Positions 10,995 through 23,985 of a stretch of 64,000 nt of DNA are shown piece after piece. Under the pieces are notes generated by a model that worked only from the letters and a program-made list of their open reading frames with translations, searched no databases and was not told the DNA's origin. The position numbers and the translations under genes were made by a program. Position 1 is the first letter of the stretch. Every line of letters begins with the position of its first letter. This DNA comes from Diphasiastrum complanatum (lineage: Eukaryota; Streptophyta; Lycopodiopsida; Lycopodiales; Lycopodiaceae): positions 68,583,514 through 68,647,513 of the forward strand of contig CM055097.1 of the NCBI GenBank assembly GCA_029204225.1, written 5' to 3'.

Positions 10995-11670
10995 ATGGCC
11001 TCCTCATCTTCTGATGACTCTAGCACCAAGAAGGTGATCCAGCACAAAATCCCATTAGCCACCCAGATTTGGCCCTTGCCTTCTGATGCCCTGATTAAAC
11101 CATGGCTTCAGATGGCTGGTCCTCTTCTTGAAGCAATGGATTTTTACCTAGCACTTTTCAACTCTGACATTAACATGGGCCTCGCTCTTCATGCTTACGC
11201 CACCTGAAATGTGCCAAAGTCACGTTTCTACTTTCTGTACCAGGGTACAACACGTACAAGGTACGGATTAACGTGGACTCGATGGTCACTGTCGGCATTA
11301 TGTCCTGTGACCGCCAGCCAATCTCTCATCGTCAAGCAAAAGCCCTGATAAAGCCTTTTGTAACCCAGACTGCACCTGAAATTTCGATCCAAACTAACAA
11401 CGGGTACCTGGTAGAGGCTATCATTGCCATACAACTGGCATACTTTTCTCCATGAACTAACAATCTCCATCAAACCAAACTCTCGTGAACGTATCGCAGC
11501 AGACCCCCTGCTATGTAACTTTGCATGTGCACTTCTCAAGATGAAAGTACATAGGTTCCACCGTTCCAGCATCTTATCATCCACCGTGCCTCATACTAAC
11601 TTGTACCCTCCCACCATTGCATCCACATCCACCCATCCTACAGTCACTGACACAACGACCAACAAGTGAG
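10995..11670 (+). pseudogene. Unidentified sense ORF downstream of element A integrase
   Basis: The first frame encodes 70 residues starting MASSSSDDSSTKKVIQHKI and closes at TGA (11205). Coding character continues in other frames: TYKVRINVDSMVTVGIMSCD (from 11250) and ELTISIKPNSRERIAADPLL (from 11450), ending in a Thr/Pro/Ser-rich tail before 11670. Joined, it would be about 220 residues with two frameshifts. No transmembrane segment and no family is recognised. It lies between integrase and the expected 3' LTR, the place where plant Gypsy elements sometimes carry an extra or env-like ORF. Antisense element C begins just after it, so its 3' end is lost. Function unknown. Confidence 0.4.
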
Positions 11671-11689
11671 TGTGTGGCGCTGCCTCCTC

Positions 11690-13420
11690 CTCTTTGTCTC
11701 CACCTTTATCTGTGGTGCTTTCGGTTTCGTCATCTTGAAGGGTTCTTCGTGATGATGTAATTGATCATTCATATCCGTACGTAAATTTCTTGGAGGCTGC
11801 AATGGTGAAGACCGAACTTCAGCTGTTACTTTAGCAGCTTCAAGTTCCTCTTCTTCTTGCAGATGTTTAATCCATTGTCTCGTATCCTGATATCTTCGTT
11901 CTTATGCATTAAGATTTGGACAGACTTGCTGTTGGTGTATCGTTCAATGGTATAGAATCAGCAGGTACTGAATCCACTACTGGTTCTTTTTGCTTTTGTG
12001 CTCTGGTGACCACCATCAAGGGTGCACTTGGTTTATTATGAGCTACCGATCCTTGCTTGATTGTTATCAAATTTACAGGTGTTGTAGCTGGTAGTGGCTT
12101 TGGTCTTGCTGGACAGTCTTTATAGCAATGCCCATATCCACAGCCACGACAGAATGGTACAATTTTTTTTTTATTTGGACATTCTGCAACTCTGTGATTT
12201 TCTCCATATGCAAAGCACCCAAGTGGTGCTCTGGCCCAATTTCACGAGGCTTGTTGTTGAGCGGCAGCATAAATGGCATACTGTTCTGAAGATCCACCTT
12301 CTTGATCATTACCATAGCTCTATTGCTCAGCACTTCCGTAAGGTTCTGGTTCCATCAAATTGGCAGGAGGAGCGGAGTGCTTTGGTGGGGCAGGCAAAGC
12401 TAGACGTTCTGGGTATCCAAGAGTAGATTGTCGTAGTCTTGTTGTTGGATTGCCCCCATACTGTGGATCTCGATATCCCATCTGGGCATACCGTTGTTGA
12501 ATCATCCGAGGGTTGAAGTTGCAAAATGCAGTCTCATGGTCAGGTGAATTACACAGATGGCAAACACTGATTTCCATTCATTTTTTCAATTGAGGACACT
12601 CGTTCACTGTGTGATTTCTTGTACAAATAGAACACCAGACATTTTTCCTAGTAGAAAAAGTCTTTGCAAACTTCTCAGGTTCCTTGTTTGCTTCTCCGTA
12701 GTAATTTTCCAATGCTTTGATCTTCTCATCAAATTGCAACTGCAACTTTTCCATCTGTTTCTGCTGGGTCTTCCCAAGTTTCTCGAACTCATTGAGCATC
12801 ATTTCTGCAGTAGCATTGGCATTCGTTGATGCAATAGTGGTGGATGTCGTAGTAGTCTGCTCTGATGTATAAAAAGTGCGTACTCATTATGGAGTTTCAG
12901 TTCACGTCTGATCCATTTAGGTAGACCTGACAAAAACCACATGATCATGGCATTTTCATTAATCAGCTCAGGCTCACATTCAGATCTAAGACATTTCACC
13001 CTTTCGATGTAATCTGGAACCATTTCCCGCTTTCCCATTTTAATTTTACTTAAAAGTAGGAAAGGGTCTTCCATAAACTTTCGCGGTTTGAACCGTGTGA
13101 TAAGGGCTCGTTAAACAACCTCCCAATCTGTACGCTCAATTTCATCTTGATTATAGTACCAATCTTGTGTTGCGTCTGTTAAGGCCATATGAAAAAGCTT
13201 AATTTATCTTGAGAGAAAATTTTGCCATAGACTTCACAAGATTAAGCATAGATCTGAAGAAAGCTAACTGGATCTGTTAACCCATTGTATTTGGGTAGAT
13301 CCAAAGGGGGTGCTCTTCTAACAATAATAGGACTGGCGAAGGTTCTCTAGGTTAAGGTTGTCTCGGTGAAGGTTCAACAGTGCTATTTTGGGATAACAAC
13401 TCTCTGAACACTTTTCTGGA
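11690..13420 (-). pseudogene. Ty3/Gypsy element C: gag
   Basis: Read right to left, the capsid domain begins near 13400 (RRAPPLDLPKYNGLTDPVSF) and includes MEDPFLLLSKIKMGKRE and IMWFLSGLPKWIRREL. A coiled-coil-like Gln/Lys stretch (KTQQKQMEKLQLQFDEKIKA) follows. Four finger-like motifs come next: CSICTRNHTVNEC, CHLCNSPDHETAFC, a third that has lost a Cys, and CGYGHCYKDC. The linker runs to about 11700, where element C is cut off next to the sense ORF at 10995-11670. It is the same gag as in elements A and D. Several stops and frame slips are present. No protease or pol remains. Confidence 0.8.
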
Positions 13421-14290
13421 AATTTCTTAGAAAATAACCTTCGCCGACTTCTCACATGGAAGATCTGACACAGATAAAACTATGGACAGTCAGATGAAGG
13501 TCTATGACACAAGAAAATACAGTTTTTGTGATATAGCGAGGGTAAAAATCAAGATTTTTTTGTGATCTGATCAAGATAAATCTTCGTCGAACTCAGAAAT
13601 AGTATTTTTATATAAATAGAATGTTCTGGAGACTCGGCGAAGGTTCTGGCAAAGGATCAAGAGTAATACTGGTAATTTTGCAAAAAAGTGACTTTTTTGA
13701 CAAAAATATGACAATATGACAACTGATCCTCTGAAAACCTTTCTATTTTTGGTATTATTCTTTGCCAACCTGGCAGTAGATAGATCTGAATCACATCTAA
13801 GCACAGTGAATTGGGCGAAAGTTCTTTTTCTGTATTTTTTAGGATTTTGATAATTTTTTATGTTTTTTGGTGGTTTTTCTGATGTTTCTGGAAATCTGCT
13901 GGGGATTAATCTTCGCCCTTCAAACTGAAGGTTTTGTAAACAAAACCGAAGGTGTCTGCAACTCAGCGAAGGTTTCCTGATTGAGGGTAAAAAGTTCTGG
14001 GCTCTGATGATGCTTTTTGTCTCTTTTTGACCAAATTTGAGATTTGACCAATTTTTGTTATTTTCTCTGATATCTCAGATCCAAATGGATCTTAAGATTA
14101 GTGATCTAAATAGCTTTCCCGATTTAATAATCAGATTAGATTTCAAACAAGCAAATCCACTCAAAATCTAGCAAAATCAATCCCAAACTAATCCTACAAT
14201 GCAGTTTTAACACTATTCATGCCACGACAAGATGCCTAATGCAAGCTAACCATCAGCCAAACATGCTGCAAACTGAAAAACTGGCATAGC
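13421..14290 (-). other. Untranslated leader of element C
   Basis: No gene is seen between the primer-binding site and gag. The sequence carries about eight copies of a GCGAAGGTT/AACCTTCGC word (for example at 13334, 13437, 13634 and 13966), mostly in the same sense on the element strand. Confidence 0.5.
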
Positions 14291-14308
14291 TCTCCGGCAA
14301 CGGCGCCA
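14291..14308 (-). other. Primer-binding site, tRNA-Asp type (element C)
   Basis: The reverse complement reads TGGCGCCGTTGCCGGAGA, one mismatch from the tRNA-Asp complement. It lies four bases inside the LTR end (ACA-ATTT-TGGCGCC), the arrangement known from Athila/Tat Gypsy elements. Confidence 0.85.
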
Positions 14309-14312
14309 AAAT

Positions 14313-15064
14313 TGTAGTGGGTTTCTTTCCTTGCCTAACCTGAATCCAAGATCTAGTCAATCTAGCATCAAAGAGACGGAGTTAGTTGTCACGCGTAGGT
14401 TTGTTCTCGTGAGAGCGATAGTATAGTTCAGATTTCAACATGAATGGAGGATCTAACACTAACATCCATTAACACTAAGCATTAACACTACATCCATTAA
14501 CCCTACTTCCATTAACCCTAAGTCCAAAACAATGATAGAAACTTACTCCTCTCTCTCCCTTTCTCACAAAAAGCATAAGAAATAGCAATCCCAATAATGA
14601 TCAAATCCAACAATTAGCAAAATCCAAAGAAAGCATGAGAAATGGAGGAAAAGAGAGGAAGAGCAAAGACATTCATCAATCCATTTCTAAAGAGAACCAA
14701 TCTGCTTTATTGAAATGAGGAAATGAACATGAGGAACAACTCGAGTTGGTCCCTTTTTATAGTAGAGAGGAGGACCCTGGCCTCTGAATCCTATTGGTCC
14801 AGTCTTGCCTCTCTTTTTATTCAAATTTAAAAAAGTGTGGGAACCATCAAAATTGGAGAGAAACCCAACTTTATTTACTAACTTGACATTTAGGTCCTGC
14901 GACATTAAAAGTCCTGCAAAAAGGCCTAAAGTCCTTTTATTAACATTCTAATTAATTAAATAACTATGTGATCATTGGGTTGGACTTACACATGCAGGGT
15001 GTCAAATCCCTTTCACTTATTAACTAGGGTTAGAGTTGCTTTGGGATCCGCAAACCCTCCAACA
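14313..15064 (-). repeat. 5' LTR of element C (LTR family 2)
   Basis: On the minus strand it starts TGTTGGAGGGTTTGTGG.. (here TGTTGGAGGGTTTGCGG) and ends CCCACTACA. A near-identical LTR lies in the plus orientation at 28743-29478, with partial copies at 19024-19122 and 51628-52115. The U3 part contains a CCAATAGG box and a TATA box (CTATAAAAAGG). Length 752. It joins the CACTA-like remnant directly at 15065. Confidence 0.9.
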
Positions 15065-15065
15065 C

Positions 15066-16451
<1,386 letters not shown>

Positions 16452-16924
16452 ATATAGATGAAGATGATAAAAAGTTTATCCCAGGCTAGTTCGCTTTCTC
16501 ATTTCTTCTTTTTCTCTCTCCATCTCTTTCTTTTGAAACTTGGTACGGTTCTAGCTATCTACATAAAGAGAGGGAGAGGGAGAGAGACAAAGAGAGAGAA
16601 AGAGAGAATGAGAAAGAGAGAGAAAATGAGATATATTCCTTATTTCAGTTTTGATCATGCATCATGTTGCTGTAGAGGAATGCTACAACAGTTGGGTTCA
16701 ACTCAGCCGTTATCTACAGTTAAAGAGATTTAACCTCACTTCTTTCTAAGAGTCTAATTATTGCACATGTACTTTGAGATATAAGACAATGCATGGGATG
16801 TCATACTCTAAATTGTGAAAGCCTTATAAAAAGTATGGACCTCATTAGAGAGATAGAGATAAGGCTCAGCCGTTATCTGAGCTAAAGAACTTGCTATTGA
16901 GGTTTAGAGTTTAGGGTTGGTGAT
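16452..16924. other. Gene-free interval with GA-rich patch
   Basis: Only a purine-rich GAGAGA/AAGAGA patch at 16566-16640 and AT-rich DNA are visible. It may still belong to the 3' side of the CACTA-like element. Confidence 0.35.
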
Positions 16925-17449
16925 ATTTTTTGCAATTTTAGCCAACAAATTGTAGGTATTTATTCGCAATTTTTTTGGCAAAAATTATCAAAACAATTGT
17001 GGAAATTCATTTTCGCAATTTTTCTCAAAATAGTGTATAAAAATTGCAAAAAATAAATTTGCAATTTATATTCTATTTTTGACACTATTTTGAAAAAAAA
17101 TTACAAAAATGAATTTGCGTAATTTTTTTCGCAATTTTTGCACAAAAAATTGCGAAAAAATATCCACAATTTTTGTCACAACAATTGCGAAAGTGAATTT
17201 CCACAATTTTTTTGATAATTTTTGCCCAAAAAATTTGGCAAAAAATATCAGCCAAACAAATTGCGGAAACAAATTGTGGAAATAAATCCGCAATTATTAT
17301 GCCAAAAAATTGCGGGTGGATTTTCGCAATTTTTTTATTGTTAATTTAGCCATAAAAATTACTGAAAATTAGCCAAAAAAATTGCGGGATCGAAATTGCT
17401 GATTTGCCAAAAAAATTGCGGAAACCGTTTTCGCAATTTTTTTGGCAGT
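16925..17449. repeat. AT-rich foldback tract of (TTTT)TTGCG / CGCAA(AAAA) units
   Basis: More than twenty irregular units of the type AAAAATTGCG and its complement CGCAATTTTT alternate on the same strand, with GGCAAAAA/TTTTTGCC words between them. The tract is self-complementary at many scales and could fold into extended stems. It abuts the protease end of element D at about 17449, so it was probably joined there by insertion or truncation. It has no coding content. Confidence 0.6.
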
Positions 17450-19023
17450 ATGATCCGTTGTTGATGAATTATCATCCTCTTATTGAACCACTGGTTTGAT
17501 AGTCCAAGTTGCAGGATCAACTTTGACTGCACGTTCACAATTTTCAAAAGTGATTTTTTCGGTACCCCATATATGAATTACTTGCACAACTCGTAACCAT
17601 GGACGTCCCAATAGAACTCGGTAGACATTTGGTGCTTCAGGTAAGTCCATTACTACGAAAGTAATGACGAATTGTACCCCCGCAATAGTAACAGACATAT
17701 CTTCAATCATTCCTCGCGGACGAATTGTCGTTTGATCAGCTAGCTTAATGGCAAAACTCGTAGGCTTGATCTTTGTAAGACCCCATTCTGTACATAGCTT
17801 TGTAGAAATCAGGTTTACTCCTAAACTGCCATCTATCATCATTGCTTCCTTAGGAAATTGTCTATGTGTATCGGCAGGGTGATATTTTTTTGTTCACTTT
17901 TCCAAGCAGCTCCAACATGGAGTACTTCATTAGATTCTTCAAATCCAGCACAAAAAAGTGATTTTTGTTGGACTTCTGGTTCTACTTGAGCTAACTTTTG
18001 CGCTAAAACTTCTTTTGCTTTTAGCACCAACTTCATGAACTCTCCCAATGAAATATTAATCTTACTAGATCAAATATTCATGAGCAGTTCTGTTTGCGAC
18101 GTTTCTGGTTCAGTCATCTTGAAGGGTTCTTCATGATGATGCAACTGATCATTCATATCTGTATGTAAATTTCTTGGTGGCTGCAATGGTGGAGAACGAA
18201 CTTTGGCTGTTGCTTTAGCAGCTTCAAGTTCCTCTTCCTCTTGCAGATGTTTAATCCACTGCCTCATATCTTGATATCTTCTTTTTCTGCATGAAGATTT
18301 GAATAGACTCTAGATGTTGTTGGTATATTGGTTAGTGGTATAAAATCAGTAGGTACTGGATCCACTACTGGTTCTTTCTGCTTATGTGCTCTGGTGACCA
18401 CCATCAAGGGTGCACTTGATTTATTTTGAGCTACTGGTCTTCGCTTGATTGTTATCAAATTTACAGGGGCTGTAGCTGGTGGTGGCTTTGGTCTTGCTGG
18501 ACAATCTTTATAGCAATGCCCATATCCACAGTCACGACAAAATGGTATAAATTTTTTTTTATTTGGACATTCTGCAACTCTGTGATTTTCTCCACATGCA
18601 AAGGATTCAAGCGGTGCTCTGGTCCAGTTTCTAGATGCTTGTTGTTGCATGGCAGCATATATAGCATACTGTTATGAAGATCCACCTTCTTAATCATTAC
18701 TATAGTTCTATTGCTCTGCACTTCTGTACGGTTCGCAGAGTGCTTTGGTGAGGCAGGTAAGGCTAAATGTTCTGAGTATCCAAGAGCAGATTGTTGAGGT
18801 CTAGCTACTAGATTTCCTCCATACTGTGGTTCTCGATATCCTATTTGGGCATACCGTTGCAGAATTATCCGAGGATTGAAGTTGCAAAAAGCAGTTTCAT
18901 GATCAGGTGAATTACACAAATGGCATACACTGATTTCCATTCGTTTTTTCAATTGAGGACACTCATTCACTGTGTGATTTCCTGTACAAATAGAACACCA
19001 AACATTTTTTATGGTAGGAGCCA
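17450..19023 (-). pseudogene. Ty3/Gypsy element D: gag fingers, linker and protease
   Basis: Read right to left, the piece starts inside gag with NECPQLKKRMEISVCHLCNS, carries the same finger series as elements A and C (CHLCNSPDHETAFC, FACGENHRVAEC, CRDCGYGHCYKDC), and continues through the linker (EEEELEAAKATAK; HVGAAWKSEQKNITLPIH). The protease follows: MMIDGSLGVNLISTKL (active site degraded to D-G-S), TTIRPRGMIEDM, RVLLGRPWL, then VDPATWTIKPVV. The linker frame ends with CAATGA and the protease ATG overlaps it in the -1 frame, as in element A. RT and integrase are absent. A deletion joins this gag directly to a stub of LTR at 19024. Confidence 0.85.
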
Positions 19024-19122
19024 GATCATCGGGTTGGACTTACACATGCAGGGTGCCAAGTCCCTCTCACTTATTAACTAGGATTAGGGTTGCCTTGGGA
19101 TGGATCCGCAAACCCTCCAACA
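19024..19122 (-). repeat. LTR family 2 remnant (first 99 bases)
   Basis: It ends (plus strand) in CCGCAAACCCTCCAACA, the start of family-2 LTRs. Only the outer 99 bases are left. A deletion removed the rest of the LTR, the leader and the gag N-terminus of element D. Confidence 0.8.
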
Positions 19123-19745
19123 ATTAGGTTGATTCAATACAAACATTCTAGATTTAAATCTTGATCAAACTTACTCCTATTCCATCAAAATGGAATTAGG
19201 AGAATTTGACCTTCCATTGTACTACTTATAGATAATGATTTAAATTTCAAACCTATTCTAGTTCCAGATGTCCAGACAATCCAGAGAGAATTCTCTTATT
19301 TGAAAAGTTCCAATTAGGTATCTTACTCTGAATCTGTTTGAAATTATTTTCAGAAAAATCTCATTTCTATACCACAGCTGATTCTCTTCCGAAAACTATG
19401 CAACCAATAGATCCTCAGATATAATTTTATCTCATCACTTCACCCCTCCTTTTAAAGATATTATCAATTTCTATAAAAGTTATCTGGAAAGATGATCATT
19501 AGATAAAAACTGAACACAAAAGGGGCCTTTCAAAAAGATATATTTTATTTTTTTTCAAAACTTTCTTCCACGTGGTCCAATTAAAATACTCAAATTTGAA
19601 ATCTACGTAATGTAGCTCCTTCAAATTGATTTCTTTTTCTTTTCAAAAAAACTATAATTTTGCATCAGGGGCAGCCCGTAAATAAGCCATTATATTTGTA
19701 GTATAGCATGCAACTCAACAAAAAAAAAAAAAAACAGTGTAAATT
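19123..19745. other. Gene-free AT-rich interval
   Basis: Short stop-broken open stretches exist, but nothing is recognised. A poly-A run at 19720-19734 lies just before the hairpin arm. Confidence 0.35.
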
Positions 19746-20078
19746 TTGAACGACAACTCGGATTGAGACAATGACGGTGCAATTAGAAAGCCTTCAACGA
19801 GAACTTTTCAATGACACCCAACATGACCCAGTTCCGAGCTACGGTGAAAAAGTTATGGCCAGTCAAAGTTTTGGTCTGTTAACACTTGGTCAACCCGATG
19901 ACCACTGCGCTTGAAAGAGATATCGGGTTGACCAAGTGTTGACCGACCAAAACTTTGACTGGCCATAACTTTTTCACCGTAGCTCGAAACTGGCTCATGT
20001 TGGATGTCGTTGAAAAGCTCTCGTCGAGGGCTTTCAAACGGCATCGTACTCGTGTCAATCCGAGTTGTTGTTTAAAAG
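19746..20078. repeat. Long near-perfect inverted repeat (hairpin)
   Basis: The left arm (19746-19899) and right arm (19922-20078) are reverse complements over about 155 bases, with a 22-base loop. Paired words include CGACAACTCGGATTGA with TCAATCCGAGTTGTTG, and CTACGGTGAAAAAGTTATGG with its complement. Mismatches are scattered. An A-run and a T-run flank the outer ends. A transcript would fold into a long double-stranded hairpin, as foldback MITEs and some young miRNA/siRNA loci do. A 63-codon frame inside it is not considered a gene. Confidence 0.85.
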
Positions 20079-20581
20079 TTATGATTTTTTTTTTCAGCCA
20101 CAGACTATACTATGCACATAATAGCTAACCATCGAAGACTGTGTGGGCAGGACTGCAGGCAAAAAAAGATTTTATTTTAGTATTTTACATTGCCAAAAAA
20201 TTGTCATCCTACATGGAAATCCTTATAGGGCCCTTTCCAAAGCCAAATTTTTTCTAATGATAAGAAAATATCTAAATCCATGAAAAGTCAGTGATAAGTG
20301 CATTTCATAAAAGGATTCACTCTATTACAAACATGGCTTTTCCTTCAAATATTTTCAACCCGAGTGACAGTATTATCATTCCTTTGAAATCCATTTATGC
20401 AAGAGAGATATCCTAGATTTAAGAAAGTGAAACATTTAAACCTTAGAATTTATCTGAATTCCATGTCTATTCACACAAGTAGCAATTCATATGATATAAC
20501 AGTCTTTCAGAAGAATAAGTTCATGTTGTCATATAAACCAGTCTGATGTCTTATATTCGAGAAATTATTAAAAGCAAATGA

Positions 20582-21215
20582 TTAATTAAGAAAGCGAGAA
20601 ATAGATTTGAGAGCCTGATTTTGTAAATAGTGAGATATCACATTAGGATCTAGATTAAACCTCAAAATTTTCCAAAATACCCCACGTTTGATCAATGGTC
20701 TTCTTTTTTCCATATCGCGACTAGATACTAAAACACACCTTTGATCATCAGATCTTTGCAGTCCTAGAATTTTCTTTCCAAAATTACTGATGTCCCATAC
20801 CACCAGCTCTTCCTTCCATAAAACCCTTAACCGCCTCATCTGATATTCTAGAGATCCACTGATCATCTAGCTGTCCTATAGTCCATATAGGATATTATCT
20901 CTTGTTTCCAAAAACTGGAGAGTCCATTTATTTGGATGATTGACATGCCTATAAGATGGATACCACAAATTCACACATGATCTTGTGAATTAAACAGAAG
21001 AATTAACATAGTTCAACATTACATTCTGATCCATTTTGGTTAGTGATAAGCTTCGAATTCTCATGGATCCAAGAGCATTAACTCTAGGGACAATACCACT
21101 AATGTTCACTCTTCTTCCCCCCTTAGGATTGTCAGTCCCTTGAAAATCTATTTCAGCTAAGGTATTAAGAAGACGTAATGATATTAGTAAATGTTTAAAG
21201 TGTTACTGTAGAAAA
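20582..21215 (-). pseudogene. Unidentified protein fragment, three open pieces
   Basis: Read right to left in nearly one frame, the pieces are LLNTLAEIDFQGTDNPKGGR through VNALGSMRIRSLSLTKMDQN (21200-21020), then VNLWYPSYRHVNHPNKWTLQ (to about 20885), then a 94-residue piece from MISGSLEYQMRRLRVLWKEE to ALKSISRFLN (20866-20582). They are separated by single stops near 20990 and 20870-20880, so the ancestor was probably one ORF of at least 210 residues. No domain is recognised. It could be an additional ORF of a retroelement or of an integrated DNA-virus-like element, but nothing decides this. It lies in unassigned DNA between the hairpin and the Copia gag. Confidence 0.35.
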
Positions 21216-21851
21216 AAGTCTGAAACAATTTCACTTTTATCCTATATCTAGGTTGAATCACTGATATACAAAAATCATCTCCTAGTATGAAAAATAGTAC
21301 TAGTCTGATCTTTTGCATATAATTCACCATATAATGAAATCAATTTTTTACTTTTGATCAGTTCCTATCAATTACAAATTTTTCAAATAAATTGGACTGT
21401 TTTTTCTTTTTATTGACTGGTTTGACATTACTTCGTCCATATTGACAAAAACTATCCAAACTTAGAATATGAAATTACATTAATGGAAATCTTAGCAATA
21501 AGATTTCAATAACTCTTAAACTATATCCAAACAAGATTTTACTACTCGAATAAAGAGTTATGTCACATTCATTCTATCTGGCCATTTCATATTGTTTGAC
21601 AATGTTAAATTCAAAATTGACGAGTATCTTACACAAACGTTCACTTGACCCATTTCTAACGATCAGTACCGTTTAGAAATATATCAGACAAGTAACTGAT
21701 TTCAAATTTTACCCAAATATGAAATTCAACAAAAAAGAGAAAAAAATAAATTTTAATTTTCAATCTGGGAGTGCCATACTCTAAAAATTAAAATGACATT
21801 ACATCAGAAACTGCCCATGAATTCATTGTGATTCCTTTTGTCAATTTTAAA
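21216..21851. other. Gene-free AT-rich interval
   Basis: No open frame of note and no repeat relation to other parts of the window was seen. Confidence 0.35.
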
Positions 21852-22249
21852 TTATCTAGTACCAGGAAATAATTTAGCCTTAGTGAAAACAATGTGACCA
21901 ACTAGCAAGAGGAGAAATACTTGCTCAAGCTCAACATCCTTAATGCTTTCTCCAATACATGCTAATTCATCATTCAAAGCTTTAACTTTCAAAACAAAAA
22001 TCTGGGCACTTTCATCTCTGTTTTGAATAAATTGAAAGGTTTGCCTCCTAAGGGTTAGGACCCTTGATGTAGACCTGGATTCATAAAACTTCTTGAGGGT
22101 TTCCCAAGCTTCACTAAATATAGTGCACTTACCAACTTCCTTGAGAAGTTCATTTGTCACATTCATCTTGATCATATGAAGAGCTTTCTTTGGCCACCTA
22201 TCATACCTCAATCGTTCTTGAGGTGCTTGAGGTCTCTCCTCCACACCTA
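21852..22249 (-). pseudogene. Copia gag 3' half (UBN2 domain), inverted
   Basis: The frame reads EERPQAPQERLRYDRWPKKA, then IKMNVTNELLKEVG, EAWETLKKFYESRS, LTLRRQTFQFIQNRDESAQIF and ELACIGESIKDVE. This is the UBN2 gag domain of Ty1/Copia elements. It begins exactly at the TAGGT next to the LTR at 22250, in frame with the gag half that ends at 908 on the other strand. It is lost after about 21880, where the expected zinc knuckle is missing. The longer frame start (MEERPQ..) is an artefact of the junction. Confidence 0.8.
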
Positions 22250-23140
<891 letters not shown>

Positions 23141-23985
23141 AGACCCACGGTCTGAAGTAGTGTCGGTCCCCTGGCACTCTGCCGGTTCAATAGAATGATC
23201 GCTTGGTTCGCCTCTGGTTGATCGTCTGGTTCACCTCTGTTGATTAGGTAGCCCGTTACATCTTTTATAAAGTTAATTTTGTCGATATATTTCAAGTCCT
23301 TATTAGTGTGAAGGGACTTGTGGACGCCGGTGATGGTCGATCCAAGCTTAAAAACGGTTCGTCCAGGGATTGCCAAGAAGGGCGGCTCAGTAATACATGC
23401 AAGCGACTGGCAGCTGATCTTCCACTCAATCTGAGGCAAGGGCTGTATTCGGGTCAAGAATATTGGTGGGAGAAAATTGTCCCGCTTTGTCTTTACACCC
23501 ATGAGATATGCCAAGTCCCAGGCGTAAGTTGCTGCCGCACAGATTGTTGGGTCAAGACAATTGAAATATTTATTTAAAAACTTGTTGAGAGCCCTTTGGG
23601 CGTCTACAACCGTTGTCCATCTGTGCTTTGAGGGGAGGTTCGGCCAAATGCAATTGTTGAGAGTGATTTTGTCCAACGGGATGCTGCATTCCACCCATTT
23701 GGTTCTTCGCGTGCATGACAAAAAGTGGGCATTTACTCTAAGCTATTGTGGACTCGTACGTCCTGATGGCCGCAAAGTCACGCTCGAATAGCTGTTGTCG
23801 CCACTCTGGTTGGGGTTGGAGGGCGGGGAGTGCTTGCAGCTCTTGTCCCTTAATGGTCTACGCCAAAAATGAAATCTGCTAGCTGCCTCTGGAAGACTTG
23901 TGAGGATATTTAGATAGGAATTCATCTTCTCTTCCACAGACTTTCGGCATCTGAAGGCCCGATTGGCAGATATAGATCGTGAGCC
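23141..23985 (-). pseudogene. Element E: unidentified C-terminal domain next to 3' LTR
   Basis: Two overlapping frames, read right to left, give KGQELQALPALQPQPEWRQQ and LFERDFAAIRTYES (from about 23880), then RRTKWVECSIPLDKITLNNC, DAQRALNKFLNKYFNCLDPT, YAWDLAYLMG, NFLPPIF and YIDKINFIKDVTGYLINRGE, ending 25 bases before the LTR. The same order of words occurs in the sense ORF at 27968-28692 beside a different LTR family: KELDKIPAL, FEKTLESIRSY, KW..DKI, FHRALQAY..DPT, A.DL..L, LP, and DF..ARLDFMEKVPYHLI. The two are therefore homologous over about 240 residues. No known gag, pol or env domain is recognised. One frameshift near 23740 is needed. Confidence 0.55.
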
